Assembly: GCA_039621445.1 (NCBI GenBank)
Contig: CP154956.1
Coordinates: 60,521,178-60,585,177 of the forward strand
From: Euglena gracilis
Taxonomy: Eukaryota > Euglenida > Euglenophyceae > Euglenales
DNA: 64,000 bases
Direction of reading: 5' to 3'
Below the pieces are notes generated by a model. It had not been told where the DNA came from. It was given only the letters and a program-made list of their open reading frames with translations, and did no database searches. Shown here piece by piece: positions 13,057-24,538 of the stretch; the stretch's first letter is position 1, and each line of letters begins with the position of its first letter. The translations under genes and the position numbers were made by a program.

Positions 13057-15863
13057 CTTTGGTGCAGCGCTGAACTGTGGGATTGGGTGTGTCAAACGAA
13101 GCCTGTGCGGGAACTGGGCGGACCAAAATAGACAACGATGTGGTCGATGTAGAAGGCTGCGGGAATTGGGGCCCCTGTGGCCAAAGAAGACCGTCATGCG
13201 GAAATACTGAGTGACAACTAAAACGCAGATAAGCCTTTCAGAAGTTGAATCACCCACAGCACACAATCTGGAGGCAAAAATTCCAGTGGCAAACCACACC
13301 AAACAATATAAATCTAACTACTGTTTTCTTGCAGCTCTTGATAATTGCATTTACACAAGCAATCACGGATGAGCAGATATAATAATGATTGTAAATTTAT
13401 GAGGAAAATCGAGTGTTTTCGCTGCCGACTCACAATTCCGTGAAAAGGCTGCATGAGCTGGCCATCATGCACACATTCGCTTCCCGTTTGTTTGAACAGC
13501 ATAAATACAAGCATTTAAATGAGCACGTTGTGAGACATCAAAAAAGTGCACTGATGGCAAATGACACGACCCTCTCCCTTGCTCAAAACCAATTTCCTCT
13601 CTAAATAATAATAATCGCTAAATAAAAAAAGCTAATTAAAAATAAACACAGGTCAGATACATCAAAATTTCAGGGGAACAGATCTCACAAGCAGAAACAA
13701 TCGGTTGTGTCAAAGAAACGAGTCACATGCAGGACCTGCCAAGAAAAGCATATCTGCCGATGATCTCCACTCCTTTGTGTCTGTCAGAGGTGGTGCTGCA
13801 CTGACCCATGCGTGAGAAGAGGACACACACCGGCAGCGTACGGGCAAAGGGACTTCCCCAAGAAGGTCGCCTCCAGCGCACAGCTGTATGTCCCGCTGCG
13901 AGGGCTGGCCCCGGTGGCCGGTGGGGGCTCGGCAGCCGGCGTCGCACGGAGGCGGATGGCCAGCTGGCGGGTGACGAAGTAGATGGCCCGCGTCACCTGC
14001 TCCGCCTGCTCCTCTTGTTCTTGCTCGCACTGCCGCTCGAACGCCTGCCACACCACAGACAAAAACGCTCCAAACGTGTGTGTGTATTTGCACATGTGTG
14101 TGTGTGTGTGTGCGCGCGCGCACATTGCATATTGCATTGTGCGTATGTGTGCGTGGGTGTGGGTCTGTGCTTACGTGGTCAGTGGGTGTGTGCGTGCGGG
14201 TGTCCTTGCGCGCATGCACGTGAACGTGTGCGTGTGGACGCACACACACGAGTGCATGGCTTGCGTATGCGTGTGCTTGCGCCGAAACTTTCGGCTCAGC
14301 CCGGCTGGCCCCTAAATTTCAGCCCGGGAGGGGAGGGGAGGGGCTTGGTTGGGAGCTGTACGACGGGGATGGCATGACCCCCGGGAGGGAGCAGGGTCTC
14401 CTCCAACTTTAGAAATCCCCCATTTCCTGACACTCACCCACACCTCCTGGGGCCAGTACTTCTCAATGAGGCCCACGAGAAGGACGTTGGGACTGACCCG
14501 CGGGTACTCCTCGAAGTCGAACCGGCAGAGGGGGCACGTGTAGCGGCTCTCCAGCGCCTTGGCCAGGCAGCGGTGGCAGAACGAATGCCCGCATGGGGTG
14601 GTGGTGAGGCCGGCCTGGGGGACTACCAACCGCCTACCGGACAGCACCGCTGAAAAGCCAGGGGCCAAATGGGAACCGGTGGTTGGGGTATTGGGGAGCA
14701 ATAGCAAACCCAGCCCACCCCCCACCCATTCGCTGGGCAGGGTGGTTGCGCACTTGATGGTTTAGGCTGCTACTACCATAAACCCTGTTAGACTTCGCGG
14801 TGCTCGGGCACATGGCATCCAGCTGGCAGTTGGATGCCATGGTTAGGGCCAAGGTTGCAGGAAGAAGCAGAAAAAATGTTTTGGGTATTTGCTGTTTGTT
14901 GCCGCATTGCAACTAACAGAATCAACTGTATTTGAGGGTGGGAGGGAGTCAATGGAAATTGGAGAACTGGGCTGAGCGCAAGCATGGCAAACAAGACTGC
15001 GCCACAAGGAAAGAGGAAAGCTGGAGTGGCAACTTGTGCATGTGTGTGTGCACACATGTGTGTCTGTGCGTGTGCATGTGTTTTGTGTGTCATGTGTTTT
15101 GCGCGCGTGTGCGTCTGTGCGTGCATGCGTGTTTCAGGCCCAGGCCGCGTGGGGCGCACCAGCAGTTTGAGGCACAGGGGGCATTCATAATCCGTCATGT
15201 CCAGGGCGGGACCTGACAAAAAAAAAGATCCAGTAAACGGGCGAGGAAAATGCCCAGCGTTGCATCGTTCTTCCCAGATCCCAAACTGAAAACAAATCTC
15301 AAACAAAAAAAATCAAACAGAAAAAAAGCTGAGCACCATTCTGCCCGGCAGTCATTCCACAAGCACCACAGCAAACCATAAACCACCAAACAGAATGCAC
15401 AGGTAATTGACAGTGATACATAGACAAACACACATTTTTTTTTATTAAGACAGAGGTGCCCCCCACCCACCCACCAAGGGGATATTCTCCTCCCCCTGGT
15501 GGGGGGTCTGGGTGAAAAAATTTTCGACGCGCCTCGAAAAGCCGAAAAATGGCCAAAAACCACCCCCACCTGGGGACCTACAAAGCCCTTGGGGGCACCG
15601 GGGGGGGGGGCCCTTTTTAAAAACTTATGCACACACAGACAGAACACATATGCACGCACACGTGCATGTATGTGCACATGCACTTGCTTATACTTAAACG
15701 CACGCACCTCCACACATGCAAAGATGAACACATTGGACACATGGGCTGACATACCCGTCGCCGCAGGTTCGGCAGAATGGATTTGAGGTTGAGCGGCCCG
15801 AGGGTTGGCTGCCTCCACCGCCGCCACGGACATCCGCTTCCCGGCCGAGAAAGGGCAGGACAT
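12416..15863 (-). CDS. RING-finger (C3HC4) protein, probable E3 ubiquitin ligase
   Basis: Minus-strand exons: 15863-15755 (ATG at 15863), 15212-15160, 14614-14438, 14044-13842, 12764-12569, 12457-12416 (TGA). All phases are compatible, giving 259 residues. The RING spans about residues 47-84 and is split by an intron: CPLC in exon 2, then TTTPCGHSFCHRCL and YTCPLC in exon 3. Spacing matches LONRF/BRCA1-like C3HC4 fingers, followed by a helical VGLIEKYWPQEVW. Exon 4 encodes a Glu/Gln-rich helix (RQCEQEQEEQAEQ) and exon 5 a beta-like segment (GPVVVDVHFQPRF). Neither is a domain I recognise, and no LON or TPR domain is visible. RING proteins normally bring an E2 enzyme to a substrate; the substrate is unknown. 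Weakest points: the start codon, the exon 4 donor (GTACGC chosen over a nearby GTGTGT because of phase) and the very short last exon. The GT-rich intron 5 ends in a CACACAG acceptor. Confidence 0.72.
12765..13056. repeat. GT/GTGG/GAGT microsatellite cluster
   Basis: Tracts of GT (about 12768-12793), GAGT and GGGT (12807-12850), GTGC-type degenerate repeats and a second GT run (13019-13056) fill the start of this intron on the plus strand. Read on the minus strand they supply a CA-rich stretch right up to the acceptor of exon 12764-12569. Confidence 0.9.
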
Positions 15864-17431
15864 GTGGCGGGTCGGTGGGCTGCACGATGGGCGGAGTGAG
15901 CACACTGGAGCAAGAATATGACCAGGCCTGGGCACAAAGAGACCACCGCATTGAGAGGAGTTAAAATGGAGAAGGAAAAGCCGTCTGACACTCCTCACTC
16001 TTGGTCCATCCATTTTGACTATACCGCTTCAGCAGCCGGTGGGGGGGGGGGAACCACACGGAAACCACACCAACCACCCAAGGTGAGTGTATGGCCTACA
16101 GCGCTGGAATTACACCAGAGTTACTCACCGGGCCAGGGCGGAGCAACAAAAGTGCACTGGTGTAAGGGGTCCCTGGCCACTCACCACACAGCAAGCTGGG
16201 CCAGAAGCGAAGTTAGCGCCGGCAATAAGCAGGCAAGAAGCCTTAGTTCAACTAAGGGGGGGCTGACTGATTAAACTGTGCAGGGCGGATGGCTGGGGCA
16301 GAGGTACCACCCTGCAAGGAAAGTCAGTTTGTAATCTGGCTCGAAAATCAACACATGAAATAACTTTGCTGAAAGGTTGGGGGGGGGGGGGCGGAAGGAG
16401 GCAGTTATGTGGATACAAATCTTGTGAGCATGAAATGGTCGTCAAGCAAGGGGGAAAGCTCACAATTAAGAGCCGACGGCACACCACACACCGGGGAGGC
16501 GAATTCAAAGCCGAGGTCAGCGTTGCGGTGGGCCTGTGGGCCGCCTCGGGGGAGAGGCGGTGGGACAGCGGCAGGCTTGGGATGGGGCAGGAGGGACAGA
16601 GAGGGGCGATGCGGCTGGAGGGGCCCCACAACAGCAAAGCAACCCTTGCATCGGCCACTGCTCTCCGCCAGAAAAGACCTCATCTGGCTAAAAGAGGAGA
16701 GAATGGGGTATTGCTCTGGAGTGCCGATTCTTGAAAGGCACGCCAACGGTGCAACCGAGGCCAAAATAGCTTATTCAATTAATTTAAAATTTAAATTTTT
16801 ATTTAATTCAACTTAATGAATTTTTCAATTCAATTTAACTTCAATTTTAATTTGATTTATCTCTTTATTTAATTAATACCACTACCAATAATGGCATTAA
16901 TATTCATCTAATATAATATCAATCTCAATATAATATCAATTCAACCATGCTGAGTGGGGAATACCAGGTGAATGCGATGCCAGGCCGGCAGTGGGACCGT
17001 AGGGTACGCGGCTTCGGTGCCGCCTGTTACGCAGTATGGTACAGCGGCCAGGATAGCAGGAGGGGGCGGCAGCGGATGGGGTGAGGCAGTGGGCGGCCCC
17101 AGTGGTTTTGGTGCAAAGACGCTTTTAGGCATGCTCTCGGGGTGTCAGCTGTCATTTCCGTTGGCTGCTTTGCCTCTGCACCTGAGACTTCTTACACTCT
17201 GCCTTGCCACGATGGTACAACATTGTGAGAGGCTTAAAAAGACATTGTTGCACGTTGCAGCTGGGACATGAAGCGAAAAAATGACGCTAAAAATCTGAAA
17301 AATTAGTCTTTAAAGAATTTCTGGTTCCCAATTTCTGGTTCCCTGCTACCATCTGGTCCCAAAAACACAACCTTGAAAAATGTACACATTTGTGTGCATG
17401 TGCATGTGTGTGTGTGTTTTCGCAAGCGCGT

Positions 17432-17469
<38 letters not shown>

Positions 17470-18540
17470 TGGGTGGGTGGGTGTGGGTGTGGGTGTGGGT
17501 GTGGGTGTGGGTGTGTGCGCGCATGGGCAGGTTCGGGTGAGTGGGAATTTGAACGTTAAAAAAAACATGGGAATTGGACCACTTCCCTGAGGCATTTGTT
17601 GCCTGAGCGACACTGAAACCAGAATTATGCAGGCACAAACAGTGAGAAATCCCGTGAAATCCCGTCCGTCATGTCCAAATCACCCCATAGAAATGTGAAA
17701 GCAGAGTTACATCTGGCCAAGGAGAAATTTTTGTTGTTGAGACACATCAACACACAGTATAATTGAACTTGCACCACTGCCCCCCAAAAGAGACTGTTCT
17801 ACTTCCTTCAGTTTCATTCAACCCAACAATCTGGGGATACTGACTTACGCAAAAATAAATAATAAAAACAGCCGAACTCGAAAATGCACCAACAAACATT
17901 CTCAACACCAAGCCCTGAACGGCAGACCACACATCCGAGTGGCAACAGGCATGTGAAGCTCAGAGCTGAGCAGGAGAGGAATGGGAGGGTTTTGCTATAA
18001 ACTCATCATTCTCATACCCAGCGGGGGCCGAAGTGGAAGAACCTTACACTTTTTCTGGGCAAGGGCGTCGCTTAGCGACCCCCCAGGGAAGCTCAGAAGC
18101 TGAAAATTCTCGGCTGGCTGGACACAGGTTGCTGGCTGCCCCCCCCCCCAACAGGGGTTCCCCAGCAATTGGGACAATTGAGTCAAACTGGGAACAAAAA
18201 AACCGAAACTACGGAGGGAAAACAAAAAAACCACAAATAATTCCAACATTGAACAAACTTTGAGCTGGACTACCAATTTTTTGACCTATTTGACCCACCC
18301 AACCTTCACCATTTTTTGCACCTTTGATGGCAAGGGCAATTGCATCCAGTTGGGGGCTGGGCAGAAATCCAAATGTTCAGCGATGGGGGCAGGGGGCAGC
18401 GTGGGCCAGACCTGCCTGACCCCACCCCCAGTTCAGTTGGGTTCTCCTCTGGCTGAAACAACCCACTTTTCTGGCAGCCAGCTCGGGGCCTTCCGACGTG
18501 GCTGGGGGTCAGGCGGGGGGGGGGGAGTTGCTCAGAAGCA
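15864..18540. other. Region upstream of the RING gene, with one candidate exon
   Basis: A minus-strand block at 16614-16492 has an acceptor (CTCCAG|CCG), a donor (CCG|GTGTGT) and 41 open codons, Pro-rich and ending ADLGFEFASP. Its phase does not join the next exon directly, so it may be a 5' exon of the RING gene with a missing link, or chance. A second GC-rich open block lies at 16.96-17.13 kb. The rest holds a dispersed-repeat copy (16095-16260), an AT-rich patch (16.76-16.95 kb) and a GT/GGGT microsatellite (about 17405-17520). Confidence 0.35.
16095..16260. repeat. Dispersed repeat, copy 1 (about 166 bp)
   Basis: It begins CCTACAGCGCTGGAATTACA and ends with an ACTAAGGGGG-type sequence. 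It is nearly identical to 38526-38690, with a fragment at about 2094-2138. It contains an internal inverted pair (TTACACCAG with CTGGTGTAA) and a terminal CCTTAGT/ACTAAGG hairpin. No tRNA A/B boxes or coding frame are evident, so the class (SINE or MITE) is unresolved. Confidence 0.8.
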
Positions 18541-20764
18541 CTAGTAATACTGGGTGTGGGTCACAGAGGCGGAGAAGGGGTCCAGCACCAGGAAAGAGGC
18601 GTAGACGGTGGAGGTGTAGGTCACCGGCGGGGAGGACGAGAAGTGGAGCACCGGCTGCTGGTGGGCCACCACGGAGGGCAATGAGAGACCGCCGTACTGC
18701 CTGGGGCGGGACAGGCGGGCGGCCTCAACAGGCGGGCGGCCTCAACAGGTGTGGGGACCCACAGGTGGGGACATTCATGAAATGGGTGTGCATGTTGAGC
18801 GCAACGTTGCCTGTGGATGTGTGTGAGCATTGTTTTTTTGGCATCAGGGCGGTCCTTAAGGAAATAAAAAAAAACTTGGCTGTCCCGGCGCATTCAATGC
18901 AAAATCTGCAGGAAAAATGGGCAAGGAAATTTGGCGTCTTTTTGGAAAAAACAGGTCAACATTGGGGAAATAATTGATTGCTCTCACCCTCGGATCATCG
19001 CCCATCCACCAAAAACGTCAAAAATGTGTTTTTCGAATTTTTGATTTTCGACTCTGTTCAAGCCCCAGTCCGGCCCTTGGCCGGCCCTTTGGCCCAAAGG
19101 GGGGGGGTTTCTTAAGGGAAAAAAAACTTTCCCGTCCCTTGAGGACTGCCTGTTTAGAGGTGTTTGATGCTGGAATTGACCAAAAATTTGAACAGTCATC
19201 ACATGGGGATGTGTGCCCATGGTTTCTGCTTCTGACGGCATTTGAGAAATGAATGAATACTCCAAATGTATGGACACACACTGAAACAGCAGCTGACACA
19301 AAACGTTATTTTTCATTAATGCATCAGAATACGGTTATTATGCATCAGAATTACGGTGCTTATCCGCAGTTGGAGGGCGAACGTCTAAGTCTTCGCCCAC
19401 CCTCTTTCAAAGGAATGGCTCCTCTCAAGAAGGGGCCCCAACACAGCTGCCCAAAATGAGCGGCCATGTTGGGTTTTTGTGTGATTTGCAAATGGAGAAT
19501 TCGGGGGGGGGACACAGGGATAAGGGTAACATCTTTTCTCTGTGCCTTCAGAAAAATTAAGTTAATACGGTCGTGCACTGCACACATACGCAGTGTGCAG
19601 CTAGAGCACATGGCCATATCCGTTGCGCACACAGCTGTTCCAGTTCCCTACAGCACCGCTCCGGACAGAAGGGTCGCAAAGTGGGGCTTCAAAAAGAGTG
19701 CAAAATTTCGCACATATGCAAAAGAAAATTGAAAACTTTAAATGCGAGTTAGGACGCCCAAGTTCCAGACTGCTGGAACGACAAAAATCAGCAGGGTGCG
19801 CTAGGTGGGTGCCTTTTCTTCACCTGTCACACCTCGGCATCCCCCCTAGAGGTGGGGACAGCAAAAATTTGGTTCTGGGGTATTTTTGGAGGGCAGATGC
19901 CCACAGGTTTCCCGCCCTTCTCAAAAATGCAGGCGTCACTCTCCGTCCAGTCCGCAATGGGAAGTGCCCCCTACTTGTTACCAAGGGTACAGGATTCCCG
20001 CCTTTGATAAAATGACAAATAGGAAAAACGAATTTTCTCCAGTGCGACGCTCACAATCGTCGTCCAAATCCGGTGACGGGTTGAACGTAATTGTGAGCGG
20101 CAGCTTCCGAAGGGCTTGCTTCCGCTCCTTTTCCTTCCTCCGCTCGCCAGCTTGCTGGTTGCACACATCCCTTTAAAGACAGAAAATTAAAGAGATGTTT
20201 ACATATGGAGGAAAATATGGGCTCCAAAGGGCAAATTACGTGGCAATCTGTGATCGGACGTTGCACTTGGCAGATGTTGAAAAACACTGGTGGTGTAGGG
20301 GCCTTTCTGTGTATTAGGGGGGGGGGCGGTCCTTAACTTTTTTTTAAAAAAAGAAGAATCCCGTCCCTTACGGACCGCACTGGTTGGCATCGTTGTCACC
20401 ATCGTTTTCATTGATGAACATGGGCACCCACATATTCATTTAACTCAGCGCGGCTGGCCCATCCCATCTGGCAATCAGGTGGTCTTTCTGGTATGGAGGA
20501 AAAATTTCTGGCATGGAGTGAAAAATGCATGCTTCCAGGGATGGCGATGGCAATGTGTGTACTCCAAATTCATTGGCGCCAACGATGGGGGACACACCCT
20601 CCAAAGACGTAGGGGCTGGGCACTTGCACGTGGCCGCTGAGGTAGGGCCCCGGGTCGTAATACGAGAGGGAGGGGGGCGAGGCATCGATGGGGGTTGAGT
20701 AGGCATCGAGGGTGTAGGCGGGCCACGAGTAATGCAGGGCGGGGGCCAGAACGGTGGAGGACAT
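18541..20764 (-). CDS. Small Tyr/Pro/Ser-rich protein of unknown function
   Basis: Minus-strand exons: 20764-20598, 20150-20055, 18700-18541 (TAG at 18541-18543). Phases agree through donors GTGTGT and GTGAGC, giving about 140 residues if the ATG at 20764 is the start. The coding sequence continues open upstream to an acceptor at 20779, so this exon may instead be internal. The first exon has aromatic/proline-rich sequence (ALHYSWPAYTLDAY, SLSYYDPGPYLSG). The middle exon has EAAAHNYVQPVTGFG. The last has QYGGLSLPSVVAHQQPVLHF and ends SVTHTQYY. The composition resembles low-complexity tails of RNA-binding or transcription proteins, but no folded domain, signal peptide or membrane segment is visible, so no function is assigned. 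The second exon is also open in two other frames; this one was chosen because only it satisfies both junction phases. Confidence 0.55.
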
Positions 20765-20797
20765 GGTGGAGGTGCGGTCTGGGAGGAGGAATGACGG

Positions 20798-20981
<184 letters not shown>

Positions 20982-21511
20982 GTCTGGGAGGAGGATGTCC
21001 CTATCCCCCAATGGAATGTATGATCTGACCAACCCGAAAATGATGGTTTCAGGTGGTCAGAGAAACAACTGAAGGAGTGGAGGATATTGCTTGAGGTGAC
21101 CCGACTTCGACACCTGTCAATGCCCAAACCTTGAAGATACCTGCAATCACGTTTCTGGTGAAAAAATTCTCTTGTTTGAAAAATACTTTAATGAAAAACA
21201 TTTTGAATAATTTCATCTGTATTTTAACTGCAAACCCAAAGCATCAGGTAACAACTTTCCAGGTGACAAATCACCAGAGAGGAGTGTGAATCAATCCACA
21301 ATGAGAATGACAATGCATGTGGGGAACACACCAGACATTGTGTCCTGTTCAGCCACGTCTTCGGCTGCCGCCATCGACAAGATTCCCTGTGAGGCCAGGG
21401 CTCAATGCAGACTAGGTCTTGGACCTTGCATTGCATCCCACCATCCCGAGAGAAATTCCCCGAACATGAATCGACTCAACTGGGCGAAGCTCTGGTCGCT
21501 GCTGCTGGGGT

Positions 21512-24112
21512 TTAGCTTGCCATTGTGGGGGATTTGTTTGGGGGAAGTGCAAGGACCTGGACAGGCTGCTTCTCGCCGGTGGGGAGGATGTCCGTGATCT
21601 CCTCTCGGCACAGTGGGCACGTCCGGCTCTTCTCCAGCCACGGCCTGTGGACAACAGTTGTGGGCAACGGTTGGGGTGGAGGACTGGGGTGGCCTGATTC
21701 AGTCCGCCGATTGTCACGGTGGATCGCCTCGGGGAATGTGCCCACCAAGGGCGACTTGGTGCGATACGGGGGCCTTTGAGCCATTGTCTACCACAAACGG
21801 AGAGGCAACTGGGGCAGCACTTTTTTGGGACTTCGGTGCACAAGGGTTCTCGGGCGAAACCGGCCCGCACACCGGAGGCACTCCTCGCAGAACAGGTGGC
21901 GGCACGGGAGGCGCAGCACGCGCCGCCCCTCCTCGAAGGCATCGCGGCAGATGGGGCACGTCTTCATCTCCGCGCTGACGGCGTCGCTGGCGAGGTGGTC
22001 CCGCGTGATGGTGAAGACCGGCAGGTTGCGGATGTCGCGCTCTGCCGCCGGCGTGAAGTCCGGCCTGGGGGGAGGTGGGTCGGAGACCTGCCCTTCTTGG
22101 CCCCCCTCCCAACCTCAGGGCACACCAGGGGAAGCTGGGGACAACAAGAATGCTGGTTGGGGCAGTGGTCGGGGGGGGGGTCGCTGAGCTCTTATCCCTT
22201 TATGGGAAAAAGGGGGGGTCGAACCCCCCTCTCCCCCAGGTCGGGGCCACCTCGGGAACCGGCAGATTATCGCCATGACCCCGGCCTCTGTTTTCAGCCG
22301 CGAGCGACTGGATTTCCAGTTTCTGAATCGCCTCTGTTTGTCTCCCGACTCCCCGCCAGGCCCGAGTTATTCACCCGCGAAGCGGTCTAAACTGGGTCAG
22401 ATTGCCCCCCCTGCCGACTCTGCCATTTCGCCGGGGTCCAAAACTCGGTCAAAAAAAATTGAATTTTCGAAAATATCTCGAGAAAACGGACAATATCTCT
22501 GGAAGTGTCTCACTGACGAAATGTACCCCCGGAGGCCTCCATCACCACCCATTTGCCGTTTTGGCTGCCTGGCCTGCCTCGCCCGTGTTCCGGCGCGCTT
22601 TTGTGGCCCAAAGCGGCCATTTAGGGATGCTTTTTTTGGGGCCGTTTTTGGGTTAAAGAACTAAATTGAAGCTTTTAAAATGCCCTATCCAACAGTATTT
22701 TGATTTCCCCGCAACTCCCCGCCTAGCCTGAGCTATGGTCATATTTTTGGCCAATTTGGCCATTTTGGTCTGTTTTGATTGCCGTTTTAGGCCATTTTTG
22801 GGTAAAAAAAAGTAAAAAAAACCCCCGAAGAAATAAAAAAAAAAATGCCCGAAACGATGTTTTTTGGCCTCCTGGACCCGGAAAAACTGTCTGTGAGCCC
22901 AAAATGAGCGTCTTTCGAAGAAAAGGGACATGGGGGGGGGTGGGGGGGTCGTCGAGTGTTTTCGGTCGTCCATTACGTGCAAGTCCCATTAAAAGCTCAG
23001 CACTATTCAAAAACTGGGTACAGTCCAGAGAAATTCCCAGGATGGGAGGGCCGGGATTGGGAGGGAAACTGCTGATGCATAACGCTGGCTACCCACGGCA
23101 GGGCTGCACGGGAAGGCCAAGGTGGGGTTGGCCACCCCCCATTGACCAGGATGGTGGTGGGTCGACTCTCCACCCACCACCCATACGGTCCCGGGGGTTG
23201 CCGCACAGCCTGCCCCACAGGGCTGAAGAATGGAGGGTCAGGACAGGGGGTGGTCGGCTGCCGACCGCCAACCCATCGCAAACCCCTCCGTCCAATATGG
23301 CACGGGCAGGGGAGGGGAGACTCTGCGTCCAGGAAGGAGGTGTTGATGACGTCGTTCATGAACTCCGCCAGGGCGCTCTCCAGCAGCCCCCCGCGCAGGA
23401 GCTGGGCCAGCAGCAGCTGGATGGCCCGCGTCCCCGCTGTAAGGACGGGACGGGCGGCGGGGAAGACTGATGTCGGAGGCCTGCGGAAAATTGCGGAACT
23501 TGCGGGAAATTGCGTAAATTGCAGAAAATTGCGGACATCAATTACCTCCCTGGGGGATGGAGGGTGGGCGTGGCAGGACGCCCGGGTGCAGTTCCTCTTT
23601 GGGCCGTACACTGCGGGAGGAGCCTGGCGGGAAACCGCCGCTTTGGGTGGACAGCCAATCCGCACATGCCAGTTCGGGCGGGAGAAGATGCTCGCAAAAG
23701 TGGGAGCCATGTCGAATCGGGAGGCGGGCAAATGCCCATCCAGACCCCAACCAATGCGCGGCCCAATTACGACCAAGCAATGGGCAGCACACTGACGGTG
23801 TAGCCGGCGCGACCGCGGTTGCCCCCGGCGGGCTCCCGGAAGATCGCGCTGGCGTCGATTCCCTGAATGAATGAATCGATGAGCAGCTAAGAAAGAGTTC
23901 AATTGATGTGCACTGAAATCGAAAAAGAAAGACGTAGTTCATCAGTTTATTCAATACAATTTGAACTCAGTTCATCTTTGAAATGTTTGCCCATTCCTTT
24001 GAGTTTCTGAAAACCCCACAGTTTTTCCCATATATTTCAATTATATTGTTATTGCTGTTGCTGTTGCTCCTGTTGCAGTTGCGGTTGCTGATGTTAATGT
24101 TGTTGTTGTTGC

Positions 24113-24188
<76 letters not shown>

Positions 24189-24538
24189 GCAGAAAAACAC
24201 AGAAATGAATCACAAAATATGAAAAAGAGCGAAGAAAAACACAAATACGAAAGAAAGAGCCCTGCGTCAAGCGTAGGACAAATTTTCTTGAGACATTTGG
24301 TTGCTTGCCAACAAGGGGCAACACCGCAGACCAGGCGCCGCAGGTCCTCGAGGGGCAGCTCAATCAGGATCTCGACTGGGACGTCGATGACCCCTGACTC
24401 CCCATCCGCGCCGGTGCTCAGCTCCGCCAACCGCTCTGACAGCTGCTGGGGCAGCCCCGTGGGGATGGGCGCGGCGGCCATGGGGAGGGGGGGCTGGGGC
24501 CGAAGGAGGTTGGACTTCAATGGGGTGGGCTGGGTCAT
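21512..24538 (-). CDS. RING-HC protein with RNF126-like C-terminal RING, probable E3 ubiquitin ligase
   Basis: Minus-strand exons: 24538-24332 (ATG), 23862-23793, 23436-23322, 22064-21873, 21644-21512 (TAA). All phases fit, giving 238 residues. The N-terminus is Pro-rich. A helical segment (PVEILIELPLEDLRRL) and a second one (AIQLLLAQLLRGGLLESALA) precede the RING. The sequence before the RING, NLPVFTITRDHL, is the typical lead-in of RNF126/RNF181-type fingers. The RING covers about residues 167-207: CPIC, then LPCRHLFCEECLRPWLEKS, then TCPLC; it is C3HC4 because Cys replaces the second His. The RING is split by an intron after CL, and Arg is rebuilt exactly across it. A polar tail follows. 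Expected role: E2-dependent ubiquitin transfer; substrates unknown. The first intron junction (CTG|GTCTGC) is the least certain. The genomic gap to the next gene downstream is only about 0.75 kb. Confidence 0.85.
24088..24189. repeat. (GTT)n trinucleotide repeat in intron 1 of the RING-HC gene
   Basis: About 100 bases of GTT/GTTGCT repeat. It gives long poly-Asn, poly-Gln and poly-Leu open frames that are only repeat translations. It lies between exons 1 and 2 of the RING-HC model. Confidence 0.93.

Noticed and set aside
22205-22235. GGGGTCGAACCCC resembling a tRNA T-arm
   Set aside because: It is part of a simple G/C palindrome; no cloverleaf, A box or acceptor stem can be drawn around it.
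22775-23902. Frames of 231 (plus) and 299 (minus) codons
   Set aside because: They cross two short exons of the RING-HC gene plus C/G-rich intron sequence; the exon frames are set by phase and differ from these long frames in part.
23967-24222. Poly-Asn, poly-Gln and poly-Leu frames
   Set aside because: They translate the GTT repeat in an intron; no splice sites or flanking motifs support coding.
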